Part shown: in pieces, positions 1 to 9,361 of the stretch | Numbering within the stretch: the stretch's first letter is position 1 | Layout: every line of letters starts with the position of its first letter | Assembly (NCBI GenBank): GCA_943349825.1 | Contig: CALQZQ010000002.1 | Location: 124,001-188,000 of the forward strand | DNA length: 64,000 nucleotides | Source: Candidatus Peribacteria bacterium | GTDB taxonomy: Bacteria > Patescibacteriota > Gracilibacteria > UBA1369 > 2-02-FULL-48-14 | Direction: 5' to 3' | Position numbers and translations under genes: made by a program | The notes under the pieces: generated by a model | Database searches by the model: none | The model's input: the letters and a program-made list of their open reading frames with translations, nothing else | What the model was told of the DNA's origin: nothing

Positions 1-521
1 CCAAATTGAACCAGGACAAAGGCCACGATGAAAATGGAAAAATGCATAAATGCAACGCGACCGTAGACTTTGGTCATTTGTGTAACAGGATCTACACGCT
101 TCCATTCGCCGCCTTCAATGAAGTTTTTTTGGAAGGAAACTCCATGCGTGAAAAACGTCATGAAAAGTGAAATGAGGAAAGAGTGGGAGGAACTCAGCAG
201 CACCGTGAAAAAATCGGGATGCTTAAGGAAAATAAGAATATTCAGAAAAATAAAGTGACCAAACATAAACATTCCAAAATGGAAGATGAAGAAAAGTACG
301 AGGCCCACTTTGCTTGGATTGAGCTGACCCCATTTACGACGAACAGCATCCGGAACCTTGAGCTGACCATTCGCCTTGATGATCTTAAGCACATTATAAA
401 ATCCTAAAATAGCCGTTTCACACCAGTAAGCCAGCATCATAACGCCCACGTCCCAACCAAAAAATAAGGCCCCCACAATGGGCATCAAGTTCGAAAGAAG
501 AAGCAGGAAAATAGTGGTCAT
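1..521 (-). CDS. DUF6498-like integral membrane protein (partial, runs off the left edge; absent from the ORF track)
   Basis: Own translation of the minus strand from ATG at 521: MTTIFLLLLSNLMPIVGALFFGWDVGVMMLAYWCETAILGFYNVLKII...; open to window edge. Confidence 0.75.
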   Translation of the reverse strand, partial: MTTIFLLLLSNLMPIVGALFFGWDVGVMMLAYWCETAILGFYNVLKIIKANGQLKVPDAVRRKWGQLNPSKVGLVLFFIFHFGMFMFGHFIFLNILIFLKHPDFFTVLLSSSHSFLISLFMTFFTHGVSFQKNFIEGGEWKRVDPVTQMTKVYGRVAFMHFSIFIVAFVLVQF

Positions 522-523
522 CT

Positions 524-1312
524 TTAAGCGTTAAGTTCCAAGCCAATGGGACAATGATCACTGCCTTCCACGTCGCTCAAAATCCACGAGCGTTTCACGT
601 ATGGCAATAATTCTTGCGGCACAAAAAAGTAATCGATCCTCCAACCAACATTTCGTTGTCGTGCGGCCGAGCGGTAGCTCCACCACGTGTAAGCCTCCGT
701 CAGCCCCGGATTCGCATCCCGAAACGTGTCCACATAGCCGGCCGCCACAAACTTATCCAGCCACGCGCGTTCCACCGGCAAAAATCCGGTGATGCCTTCA
801 TTGGCTTTGGGATTGGCCAGATCAATTTCCGTGTGCGCGGTATTGAAATCCCCACAAATCACCAGGTTCTTCCCAGCCTTCCGCAGCTTCTCCAAAAAAT
901 CGAGCAGCTCGTCGTAATAATCCAATTTAAAGGCAATGCGGTGATCACCCTGCCCCCCATTGGGAATGTACAAGTTCACCACGGTCACGGTTCCACCGGG
1001 AAGCCCGGGAGCCGCAAGTTCCGTGAGCACCATTCGCCCCTCGCCATCGTGACGGCCGTTGCCCAGTTCTTTTTGCACGGTCATCGGTTTCTGCTTCGAA
1101 AAAGTCGTTACCCCACTATAACCCGGCCGCTCGGCACAAGCCCACTGGCTATAATAATCCAGCGGATTTTGTAGTTCTTGAGTGAGCTGCCCCGGCTGAA
1201 TTTTATTTTCCTGCACACACAGTACGTCCGGATTTTCTCTTTCCATGAATTCCACGAATCCCTTGTTCCACACCGCGCGGATGCCGTTCACATTGAAGCA
1301 AAGCAGTTTCAT
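524..1312 (-). CDS. xth: Exodeoxyribonuclease III
   Basis: MKLLCFNVNGIRAVWNKGF..., CGDFNTAH, SDHCPIGLEL motifs of the EEP/ExoIII family. Confidence 0.95.
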   Translation of the reverse strand: MKLLCFNVNGIRAVWNKGFVEFMERENPDVLCVQENKIQPGQLTQELQNPLDYYSQWACAERPGYSGVTTFSKQKPMTVQKELGNGRHDGEGRMVLTELAAPGLPGGTVTVVNLYIPNGGQGDHRIAFKLDYYDELLDFLEKLRKAGKNLVICGDFNTAHTEIDLANPKANEGITGFLPVERAWLDKFVAAGYVDTFRDANPGLTEAYTWWSYRSAARQRNVGWRIDYFFVPQELLPYVKRSWILSDVEGSDHCPIGLELNA

Positions 1313-1346
1313 GGCTATAGTTTAACCAAGCTTTATCCCACGCGCT

Positions 1347-2048
1347 ATGAAAAAAATACGCTACAACTGGCTACCCGATTTTGTTTATGGTGGCATCGAT
1401 GGGGCAGTCACCACCTTCGCCATAGTAGCAGGTGTAGTGGGAGCCAATTTATCGACTCCCGTGATCCTCATCATGGGCTTCGCCAACCTCTTTGCCGACG
1501 GCTTTTCCATGGCCACGGGAAAATACCTCAGCGACAAGGCCGAACTCGACCGCATCAATCAAATCCGTGAGTCCGAGGAACAGTCCATCATCGAAAAACC
1601 CAAAGAAGAAAAAAGTGAAATCCGTGAAATTTTGCGCAGTTTCGGTTTTAAAGGCAACGATCTGGCCCGTGCCGCCAAAGTCATCACCAGCAAACCTAAA
1701 ATCTGGGTAAAACTGATGCTCACTCACGAATTCAACGTCATCGAAGAGAACATCAACCCGGTCAGAGGAGCTTGGGCCACCTTTTTAGCCTTCAATACAG
1801 TCGGACTCATTCCACTTTTAGCCTACGTGGTTCAGGCCATCATGGGCTGGACGGACACTCGTGCGGTCTTTTGGGTCACCAGTATAGCCACTTTGGCCGC
1901 CCTCTTCCTGGTAGGAACGGTCAAAAGCCGCTTTTCCAACCGTCATTGGTTCATTGCGGGTACGGAAACAGCCGTTCTAGGGGGTTTTGCAGCCTCTACC
2001 GCGTTCTTTATAGGAGAGATGCTCTCGAAACTACTTAATGTTGGCTAG
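1347..2048 (+). CDS. VIT1/CCC1-type transporter
   Basis: DFVYGGIDGAVTTFAIVAGVVGA N-terminus and several TM segments. Confidence 0.88.
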   Translation: MKKIRYNWLPDFVYGGIDGAVTTFAIVAGVVGANLSTPVILIMGFANLFADGFSMATGKYLSDKAELDRINQIRESEEQSIIEKPKEEKSEIREILRSFGFKGNDLARAAKVITSKPKIWVKLMLTHEFNVIEENINPVRGAWATFLAFNTVGLIPLLAYVVQAIMGWTDTRAVFWVTSIATLAALFLVGTVKSRFSNRHWFIAGTETAVLGGFAASTAFFIGEMLSKLLNVG

Positions 2049-2234
2049 AGCCTTTGTTCCTCCCTTCTTCACAGGTTTAGCAATATGAGCGGTCATTTTG
2101 CGTACCTTGGAGCAGTACTTCTGACGCTTCATCTCCTTGAGTTTGTCTCGTTGAGCCCAACCTGATCCACCAATGTGGCCATGCTCAGATTCCTGGCAGA
2201 TCCAAACGTACGGTACTGATTTTCCTTTAGCCAT
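2031..2234 (-). CDS. bL33-like small basic protein
   Basis: 67 aa; KLKEMKRQKYCSKVRKMTAHI resembles the C-terminal half of L33. Confidence 0.55.
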   Translation of the reverse strand: MAKGKSVPYVWICQESEHGHIGGSGWAQRDKLKEMKRQKYCSKVRKMTAHIAKPVKKGGTKALANIK

Positions 2235-2337
2235 AGTATTGTCAAAAGCGGAGGGAGTATAATTGGGTTTAAATGAATCTGCAAGTCATTTTTAACTTCT
2301 CTTGCCATTGGCATAAAATTCACTACACTAGACCCGT

Positions 2338-2412
2338 GCCGCGGTAGCTCAGTGGTAGAGCAGAGGATTGAAAATCCTCGTGTCGATGGTTCAATTCCGT
2401 CTCGCGGCACCA
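2338..2412 (+). tRNA. tRNA-Phe(GAA), CCA encoded
   Basis: GCCGCGG/TCGCGGC acceptor, GAGGA-TTGAAAA-TCCTC anticodon arm, GGTTCAATTCC T-arm. Confidence 0.95.
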
Positions 2413-2422
2413 ACCCTTTTCT

Positions 2423-2905
2423 ATGCCAGACCTCTTCGCTCTCTTAAACGACCTCCAAATCTCATTCGAGCGGCACGACCACCCGGCTTTTTTCACCATC
2501 GACGACAGCGAAGCCTACCTGAAGGAGCACCCGATTCCCGGTGCAAAGGCCAAAAGCCTTTTTTTACGCGACCGCAGCGGCAATCAGCACTATTTGGTCG
2601 TGATCGAAGGTCACAAACGCCTCGACATGAAGGCCCTGGGCGACACTTTGAACGAAAAACTCTCCTTTGCTTCGCCCGAGCGCCTGATGACTCATCTTAA
2701 ACTCACCCCCGGTTCTGTGAGCCCGCTCGCCTTGATCAATGACGAGGCGAAACACAGCAAAGTCCTCCTGGATAAAGATGTTTTCGACCAAGAACTCGTC
2801 CAATTCCACCCACTCATCAACACTGCCACACTACTCTTGGCGCCCAAAGACGTGCTCAAATTCATTGAGGCGACGGGGCATGAGTACACAATTATTTCCC
2901 TATAA
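2423..2905 (+). CDS. YbaK/ProX-type aminoacyl-tRNA deacylase
   Basis: KAKSLFLRDRSGNQHYLVVIEGHKRLDMKAL and PGSVSPLALINDEAKHSKVLLD motifs. Confidence 0.88.
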   Translation: MPDLFALLNDLQISFERHDHPAFFTIDDSEAYLKEHPIPGAKAKSLFLRDRSGNQHYLVVIEGHKRLDMKALGDTLNEKLSFASPERLMTHLKLTPGSVSPLALINDEAKHSKVLLDKDVFDQELVQFHPLINTATLLLAPKDVLKFIEATGHEYTIISL

Positions 2906-2918
2906 AATCACTAAAACT

Positions 2919-3566
2919 ATGAAATACTATCTATTAAATTTAAGCCTTTTCTCACTACTCCTATCTGCTTGTGGTGCCCCTGTTCAAACCCAAATCTACC
3001 CGCACCTGCTCAGTTTGCAGAGTAGTGATGCAGGATTCGAAACTCTGCCAGTCAAACCACGGAATTTTACTATAGAATACCCGGATTCCGGTGAGTTGAA
3101 CCAATATGGATCAGTTTCCGACCTACTGTTTTATTTGTCAGTTCAAGAAACAGTAGACGGACACATGTCTGAACAATTAGCCTTAACCAATGTGATGATT
3201 CCGGCTTATCCAGGGGCGGAAGATGAGTTAGATGATAATGTAGCCAATGCTTTAGTCATCGCCCTAGACGCTTGGATGCAAGATGAAGAACTGACCGGTG
3301 TTATCACCAGTCAGCAGCTGGTCACTTGGCACGGTTTACCAACTTTAGAAATCCAAGCGACAGCCGACCCCATAACGGCTGATCTAACAGATGGAGGGGA
3401 TGCCTATCTGGTACGTGCTCTGGCAGTCTATCCCGAAGACCTACAATCGGATAATGGTTTGATTATTTTGATGCTGACTGACCCCACCTACTCCGACATT
3501 GATAGCTTTGCCGATTTTGACCAGAGTGGCACCATCAGCAAAATATTGTCTACGATTAGTTTTTAG
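2919..3566 (+). CDS. Hypothetical lipoprotein
   Basis: MKYYLLNLSLFSLLLSACG lipobox; internal start of ORF 2739..3566. Confidence 0.75.
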   Translation: MKYYLLNLSLFSLLLSACGAPVQTQIYPHLLSLQSSDAGFETLPVKPRNFTIEYPDSGELNQYGSVSDLLFYLSVQETVDGHMSEQLALTNVMIPAYPGAEDELDDNVANALVIALDAWMQDEELTGVITSQQLVTWHGLPTLEIQATADPITADLTDGGDAYLVRALAVYPEDLQSDNGLIILMLTDPTYSDIDSFADFDQSGTISKILSTISF

Positions 3567-3688
3567 CCAGCGCTCCATCGAAGCCACTGGACACTCTTAC
3601 CAGTTGGTGGTGCTTTAAGTTTGCACGTGCAAAGATCACAAAAACATGTCAGGGATTTGTCAGGATTTTTTTTGTTAGACTTGTTTTT

Positions 3689-4084
3689 ATGCAAGCAAAA
3701 AACTTCGACACCTGGAACCACGAAAAGAAGGATATCGATGCGCTTCCTTACGAGCGCTTTCATTTTCATGAACGGGAAATCTGGTGGGCCTCTCTGGGAC
3801 TGAATGTAGGGGATGAACAAGACGGTAAAAATGAGCTCTTTGAACGTCCAGTTTTGATTCTAAAGAAGTTCAACAACAAAGTAGTGGTAGTAGTTCCTCT
3901 CACGAGCCATCTAAAGGAAGGAAAATTCTATAAAACGATCAAGTATGGTGCAAAAACTTCGACAGTGATTCTTTCTCAGGTTCGTCTATTGAGTGTGAAG
4001 CGGTTCAGACGATTTGTGAGAAAAATATCGTACGATCAATTTGCAGCCGTACAAGAAAAACTCCAGAATTTACTCTTTGGGTAA
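3689..4084 (+). CDS. PemK/MazF-family toxin-like protein
   Basis: RPVLILKKFNNKVVVVVPLTSHLKEG...SQVRLLSVKRFRR. Confidence 0.85.
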   Translation: MQAKNFDTWNHEKKDIDALPYERFHFHEREIWWASLGLNVGDEQDGKNELFERPVLILKKFNNKVVVVVPLTSHLKEGKFYKTIKYGAKTSTVILSQVRLLSVKRFRRFVRKISYDQFAAVQEKLQNLLFG

Positions 4085-4091
4085 ATTTAAA

Positions 4092-4118
4092 CGGAGCCTC
4101 CTTTCGGAAGCTCCTCGG
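4092..4118 (+). terminator. Possible intrinsic terminator after PemK-like gene
   Basis: GGAGC...GCTCC hairpin just after the stop codon; weak T tract. Confidence 0.4.
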
Positions 4119-4174
4119 GGGCCTAGTGGCCATTTATGATCAAATTCTAGCAAGAGCCCCACCCAAGTTCAAGT

Positions 4175-4873
4175 CTAAAGCGTCGTAAACTGCTCCAAAT
4201 GGATGTCCAACTTCGGCACGCCCTTTTCGTCCATCAGGGTTTTCACCGTTTTCACCATGTCGCCGTTTCCACAGATGTAAACTTGCACGGCCTGCGGATC
4301 AAAATTGCCCAAATGGTCGGTCACACGACCTTTTTCACCCGTCCACGAATCTGTGGGCTGCGATAAAGTCACAATCGCCTTAAAATTTGCATGCGCTTTT
4401 TCCCACTCGCGGAGCTGGTCCACGTAGAATAAATCCTCCTCGTGGCGCACGCCAAAAATCAGCGTCACTTTCCCTGCAAATCCACGTTCAAACACGGCAG
4501 GAACCATGCTGATGAAAGGCGCGAGGCCCGTTCCGGTAGAAATCATAAGCATATCTTTGGGCGAATCGACCAACACAAAATGTCCAAATGCAGCCATAAA
4601 ATTCGCGGTGCCTCCTATCGGTAAGTCGCGCAGCAACTTGGATCCTCGTCCATCCGGCAGCAGCTTCACACAGAGCGAAAATCCCTCCTTGTAGCTCGGC
4701 GTTGAAGACACCGAATACGAACGATTGACCTTGCCGGCCTCATCCACCACTTCCATCATAAAAAATTGCCCGGCTTTGAAGTCCACCGGTTTCTCACCCC
4801 AGCCAAAATCAAACTGATATACATCCGCCGTGAGGGCAGTTTTGCGCAGGAGCGGGGCAGAGAACTTTTCCAT
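4175..4873 (-). CDS. Ferredoxin/flavodoxin-NADP reductase-like FAD-binding oxidoreductase
   Basis: RSYSVSSTP (FAD) and STGTGLAPFISM (NAD) motifs. Confidence 0.9.
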   Translation of the reverse strand: MEKFSAPLLRKTALTADVYQFDFGWGEKPVDFKAGQFFMMEVVDEAGKVNRSYSVSSTPSYKEGFSLCVKLLPDGRGSKLLRDLPIGGTANFMAAFGHFVLVDSPKDMLMISTGTGLAPFISMVPAVFERGFAGKVTLIFGVRHEEDLFYVDQLREWEKAHANFKAIVTLSQPTDSWTGEKGRVTDHLGNFDPQAVQVYICGNGDMVKTVKTLMDEKGVPKLDIHLEQFTTL

Positions 4874-4915
4874 AGCGTTGGCTTTTACGAGGGCTTTACT
4901 TTAGCATTGAGCGCG

Positions 4916-5224
4916 ATGACTGAAAAGCGCGTTCTAAAACTTCATCCAGAAACCTTTCTCCTCCTGGTGAAACAGCTCCGCAAACACAAAGATGAAGCCG
5001 ATATTTTTGAAGTCGACCTCGACAATATGAAAGTGAAGGGCGATCTGAAAGTGATACAAAACTCTTTCGACAAACCGATCATCGGCTGCACCTCCACACT
5101 GGACATGGCCAAACGCGCCGCGAAAGCCACACTTCCTTACGTCAAAATTCCAAAAGACTTGGAACTGGACGATGAATTCCTGACCTTGGTGAGCAATAAA
5201 GGCACGCACTTGCTCTTTTTTTAG
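4916..5224 (+). CDS. Hypothetical protein
   Basis: 102 aa from ATG at 4916 within ORF 4766..5224. Confidence 0.6.
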   Translation: MTEKRVLKLHPETFLLLVKQLRKHKDEADIFEVDLDNMKVKGDLKVIQNSFDKPIIGCTSTLDMAKRAAKATLPYVKIPKDLELDDEFLTLVSNKGTHLLFF

Positions 5225-5236
5225 GCTTATTGTAAG

Positions 5237-5539
5237 GTGTCACCTATGCTCAATTTAAGGCTTAGTCCAGAGGGGAATTCGTTCCAGGGGGAACACGCAG
5301 ACCATGCCTTACGATTGGGTCTAGTAGATTTTCTTGAAGTGGAGGAGGGAGACAAGGTGGTGAGTTTTGCAGTAAACACTTTCCTGGGAGCAGCGAGGCA
5401 GGCCGTGGATGACGTCCCTTTCGCTCTGAATCAAAATGAATTTTTGGCAGCACTCCACGCGGGAGAAATCCAGCCCAACCACATCGTGGACTTGGCGCGC
5501 CAGCTCAAAGTTTCTACTATTATTTCTGTAAAAGCTTGA
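5237..5539 (+). CDS. Hypothetical protein
   Basis: ORF in consistent gene context; start may be 5246. Confidence 0.55.
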   Translation: MSPMLNLRLSPEGNSFQGEHADHALRLGLVDFLEVEEGDKVVSFAVNTFLGAARQAVDDVPFALNQNEFLAALHAGEIQPNHIVDLARQLKVSTIISVKA

Positions 5540-5585
5540 GAAATCAGGGAGGCTTGAGTAAACTGCCAGGGCTTTAGGCCTTTTT

Positions 5586-6677
5586 ATGAACATTCAAATC
5601 GCCATCGTCGGACTCCCCAATGTAGGGAAATCAACTCTCTTCAACGCGTTGACCAAAAGTCAGGCGGCTCAAGCGGCGAATTATCCGTTCTGCACCATCG
5701 ATCCCAATGTGGGCGTGGTGGAAGTTCCCGATGAACGACTTCAAGCGCTAGCTAAAATCACGAACCCCAAGAAAATCATTCCCGCGATTGTGGAATTTGT
5801 GGACGTGGCCGGACTCGTGAAAGGCGCCAGCCAAGGCGAAGGACTCGGCAATCAATTTTTGTCACACATCCGCGAGTGCCATGCGGTGGCTCAAGTGGTC
5901 CGTCACTTCAAAGAAAAAGACATCACCCACGTGCACGACAGCGTGGATCCCAAACGCGACCGTGAAATCATCGAATCCGAACTCATGCTCGCGGATCTGC
6001 AAACCCTCGAAAAAAGAATGCACAAGGCTGCCAGCGAAGCCCGTGGAGGAGCCAAAGAAAAAGTGATTTACAACGAACTGCTCGAACGAATCAAACCCCA
6101 GCTTGAATCTGGAAAGTGGCTCAGCACGCTCGAATGGACCGACGAGGACCGTGAACTGCTGCGCGACCTGCACCTCATCACCATGAAGCCCCTGATGTAC
6201 ATCGTGAATGTGAGTGAAAACGACGTCGCCACCATTTCCGAAGACACTCTCCGCAACGATCTCGGACTCCCCACAGGCACCGCCGTGATCCCGATTTCCG
6301 CGAAAGTGGAATCGGAACTCATCGCATTTTCAGAAGAAGAAGCCAAAGATTTCCTGCAAGAACTGGGACTCAAAGAAACGGGCCTTCGCCGCGTGATCCG
6401 CGAAGCCTACGATCTGCTGGGCCTCCAAACCTACTTCACCGCCGGAGAAATGGAAGTGCGAGCGTGGACGGTGCGAAAAGGAGCCAAAGGGCCGGAAGCA
6501 GCCGGCGTGATCCACACCGATTTTGAAAAAGGCTTCATCAAAGCGGAAGTCATCGACTGGAAAGATTATGTGGCCTGCAACGGCGAATCTGGCGCGCGCG
6601 AAAAAGGCTTGCTCCGCATTGAAGGGAAAGACTACCTTGTTCGTGACGGCGACGTCATGCATTTCCGCTTTAACTGA
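5586..6677 (+). CDS. ychF: Redox-regulated ATPase/GTPase YchF
   Basis: IAIVGLPNVGKSTLFNALTKSQAAQAANYPFCTIDPNVGVVEVPDERL. Confidence 0.98.
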   Translation: MNIQIAIVGLPNVGKSTLFNALTKSQAAQAANYPFCTIDPNVGVVEVPDERLQALAKITNPKKIIPAIVEFVDVAGLVKGASQGEGLGNQFLSHIRECHAVAQVVRHFKEKDITHVHDSVDPKRDREIIESELMLADLQTLEKRMHKAASEARGGAKEKVIYNELLERIKPQLESGKWLSTLEWTDEDRELLRDLHLITMKPLMYIVNVSENDVATISEDTLRNDLGLPTGTAVIPISAKVESELIAFSEEEAKDFLQELGLKETGLRRVIREAYDLLGLQTYFTAGEMEVRAWTVRKGAKGPEAAGVIHTDFEKGFIKAEVIDWKDYVACNGESGAREKGLLRIEGKDYLVRDGDVMHFRFN

Positions 6678-7339
6678 TGCGTATAATTCCGAATCTCTTT
6701 CTAGACGGCAAGCATGCGGTTTCCTTGTACCGCGGCACCGAAAACGATCAGAAAAAAATCTATCCCAAAGCCCCTAAAAGCTACGCCGCTCATTTTGCTG
6801 AACAAGGCGCAGACGCACTTTTTGTGGTGGACTTAAAAGGCACGGAAAGAGCACGCCTCCCCGAACTCAAAGCAGCTTTCGAAGGAGAGCTCTGGTGGGC
6901 GGGCCAAGTCCGAGATTTAGAAGCTCTGGAGTGGCTTTTTGCAAATGGAGCAGACCGCGTGGTCCTGGGCCAAGGAGCAGAAGCTATTTTTCCTGCCGCC
7001 CTCGAAAAATTCAGCCCAGACAAACTCCTCGCCGGCCTTCAAGTTTCTCATTACGACGAAGCCCCTGCTGTCTGTGAACGCTACGTAAAAATGGGCTTCA
7101 AAGACATCGTGGTGAAGGACATGAATGCCGAAGGAACATTATTTCATCCCAACTTCGACCTGATTGAAAAATGCCGTTATTTTTCAGGGGCCCATATTTA
7201 TGCTTCCGGTGGCATAAGCGAAGAACATCACGTCAAACTACTGCAAGACGCAGGAGCCGCTGGAGTTCTTATTGGACGCGCTTTTTTTGAACGTCGTCTA
7301 AACTTAGCGGGATTGAAAGCTCGTTTTGAACACGAGTGA
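6677..7339 (+). CDS. HisA/HisF-like phosphate-binding TIM-barrel protein
   Basis: GADALFVVDLKGT..., ADRVVLGQGA, HIYASGGISEEHHVKLL, GAAGVLIGRAFF. Confidence 0.85.
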   Translation: MRIIPNLFLDGKHAVSLYRGTENDQKKIYPKAPKSYAAHFAEQGADALFVVDLKGTERARLPELKAAFEGELWWAGQVRDLEALEWLFANGADRVVLGQGAEAIFPAALEKFSPDKLLAGLQVSHYDEAPAVCERYVKMGFKDIVVKDMNAEGTLFHPNFDLIEKCRYFSGAHIYASGGISEEHHVKLLQDAGAAGVLIGRAFFERRLNLAGLKARFEHE

Positions 7340-9302
7340 TGGAGACCACTCCATCCACTTTGCGAAGCGACCGCAGGGTGCGCTCGTATTCTTTCACGTC
7401 AAAAATTTCCAAAATAAATTCCATCCGGGAAAGGCTGGAATTGGGACGAGGCAAGGATTGAATGGCGATGATATTGATCCCCAAATTCGCCAATTCATTG
7501 GAGAGATCACGGAGCAGTCCAACACGATTTTGACTTTCGATCACCAACTCGACACGGTGCACTTTTTGTATGGATTCGGATTTCAAACGGCGCGCCTGAT
7601 GACGGTCGTAAACATGAACATCGAGAAGATCGGTCTCCGATCCTATGAGGTCACTTTCGTTGAACAAGCAACCCAAAAGTTCCGATAAATCTACATTGCC
7701 TTTCCCGAGTTCGTACAAAAGTTCTTCCCAGGTTTCAATGCCAAAATGTTCCATGGCCACTACTTTTTGAAGGGGAGTGAGAGCAGTCATGCCGGCCAGT
7801 CCGAGCACCTGCAACTTGTGATCCAAAACTTCCTCTGCGTCATCGAGCACAGTGGTACGATCTTGTTCTTTCAAAAATTCACGTATACGAGTTTTCGCCA
7901 AGTGTGTGTGTACATGGTCGAGCCACTCCATTTGAGGTCCGTCGGATTCTTCGCTCGTCACCACATGCACGGTATCTCCGCTGGAAAGTTGAGTGGTGAG
8001 AGGCGCCGGCTTCCCATTGATTTGTGCAGAAACGGCGAGCATCCCGAGGTCGCTGTGAATGTGATAAGCCAGGTCAATCACGTTGGCACCACGCGGCAAA
8101 TCCACCACGTCGCCCTTTGGGGTGAAAACGAAAATTCGGTCTTCAAAAATATCCAACTTGAGATGTTCGAGGAATTTTCGATTGGAAGAAATATTGCGTT
8201 GAAGGTCCAAAATCTTTTGTACCCATTTGTATTTCTTCTTCACATCTTTTTTAAGAGTGGTTTGTTTTTTGTTGCTGTAAAAATAATGTGCGGCGATTCC
8301 ATATTCATTCTCCAAATGCATCTCTTGCGTACGGATTTGGAACTCCGTCACAATTCCATTCATTCCAAATACAGTGGTGTGAATGCTTTGATAACCGTTG
8401 CTTTTGGGAATGGCGATATAATCTTTTAAACGCCCAATTTTTGGAGTGAAATGTTGGTGTAAAATTCCCAGCGTTTGATAACAAGTCCCAATGTCTTCCA
8501 CCACGATACGTACGCCCAGCAGATCGTAAATTTCGTGAAAACTCTTTCCGCTGCGGAGCATTTTTTTATAAATGCTGTAGAGGTTTTTTTGACGCCCTTC
8601 GATAGCTACGAACGGAACTTTTTTAGCGCGCAAGAGTCGAGTCACGGCTTGAATCGTTTTTTTGCGAACGCTCTCCCGCTCTTTTTCAGAAGCCTCCACC
8701 AGACGAATCATTTCAGCATATTCTCGGGGCAACAAAACGCGGAAACAAGCATCCTCCAGCTGATTTTTGACTTCCCAGATTCCAAGCAAGTTCGCAATCG
8801 GCACATAAATTTCCAAAGTTTCTTTCGCAATACGGTGGCGTTTTTCGGGCTTGGGCACCGCTTCAATCGTTTGCATATTGTGCAAGCGATCCGCCAATTT
8901 AATGATGATGATACGAGGATCCTGCGCACTGTGGATGAAGAGTTTTTTCAGCGATTCAATTTGGCGCGCTTCCATGTCGTCACGGTAGTGGACTTTGGAA
9001 AGTTTGGTGATTCCATCTACTAAAAAACGCACCTTGTCTCCGAATCGCTCTTCAATATCGTCGAGGGTGCGCTCTGTGTCTTCCGGCACATCGTGGAGGA
9101 GACAAGCAATCAGGGTGTCTTCATCCACGCGGAGCCCGGTCAGAATAATGGCCGCGCTCACCGGATGGGTGATGTAGGGAGTGCCGTCCTTGCGCAACTG
9201 GCCTTCGTGAGCAGCTCGCGCAAACTCAAAAGCATCGCGAAGCCGAGCTTCATTCAAGTCAGGAAGATAAGACCGTGCCGTGCTGATGAGCCGTTCGATC
9301 AT
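7269..9302 (-). CDS. relA: RelA/SpoT-type (p)ppGpp synthetase/hydrolase
   Basis: HD (LIACLLHDVPEDT), synthetase (GRLKDYIAIPKSNGYQSIHTTV), TGS and C-terminal ACT. Confidence 0.97.
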   Translation of the reverse strand: MIERLISTARSYLPDLNEARLRDAFEFARAAHEGQLRKDGTPYITHPVSAAIILTGLRVDEDTLIACLLHDVPEDTERTLDDIEERFGDKVRFLVDGITKLSKVHYRDDMEARQIESLKKLFIHSAQDPRIIIIKLADRLHNMQTIEAVPKPEKRHRIAKETLEIYVPIANLLGIWEVKNQLEDACFRVLLPREYAEMIRLVEASEKERESVRKKTIQAVTRLLRAKKVPFVAIEGRQKNLYSIYKKMLRSGKSFHEIYDLLGVRIVVEDIGTCYQTLGILHQHFTPKIGRLKDYIAIPKSNGYQSIHTTVFGMNGIVTEFQIRTQEMHLENEYGIAAHYFYSNKKQTTLKKDVKKKYKWVQKILDLQRNISSNRKFLEHLKLDIFEDRIFVFTPKGDVVDLPRGANVIDLAYHIHSDLGMLAVSAQINGKPAPLTTQLSSGDTVHVVTSEESDGPQMEWLDHVHTHLAKTRIREFLKEQDRTTVLDDAEEVLDHKLQVLGLAGMTALTPLQKVVAMEHFGIETWEELLYELGKGNVDLSELLGCLFNESDLIGSETDLLDVHVYDRHQARRLKSESIQKVHRVELVIESQNRVGLLRDLSNELANLGINIIAIQSLPRPNSSLSRMEFILEIFDVKEYERTLRSLRKVDGVVSITRVQNELSIPLSLDDVQKKRVQ

Positions 9303-9361
9303 GAGTTTGACTAAAACAGATTCCTATTTTATATTAACCAAGCGCTTTGGCGCAAGATCAT

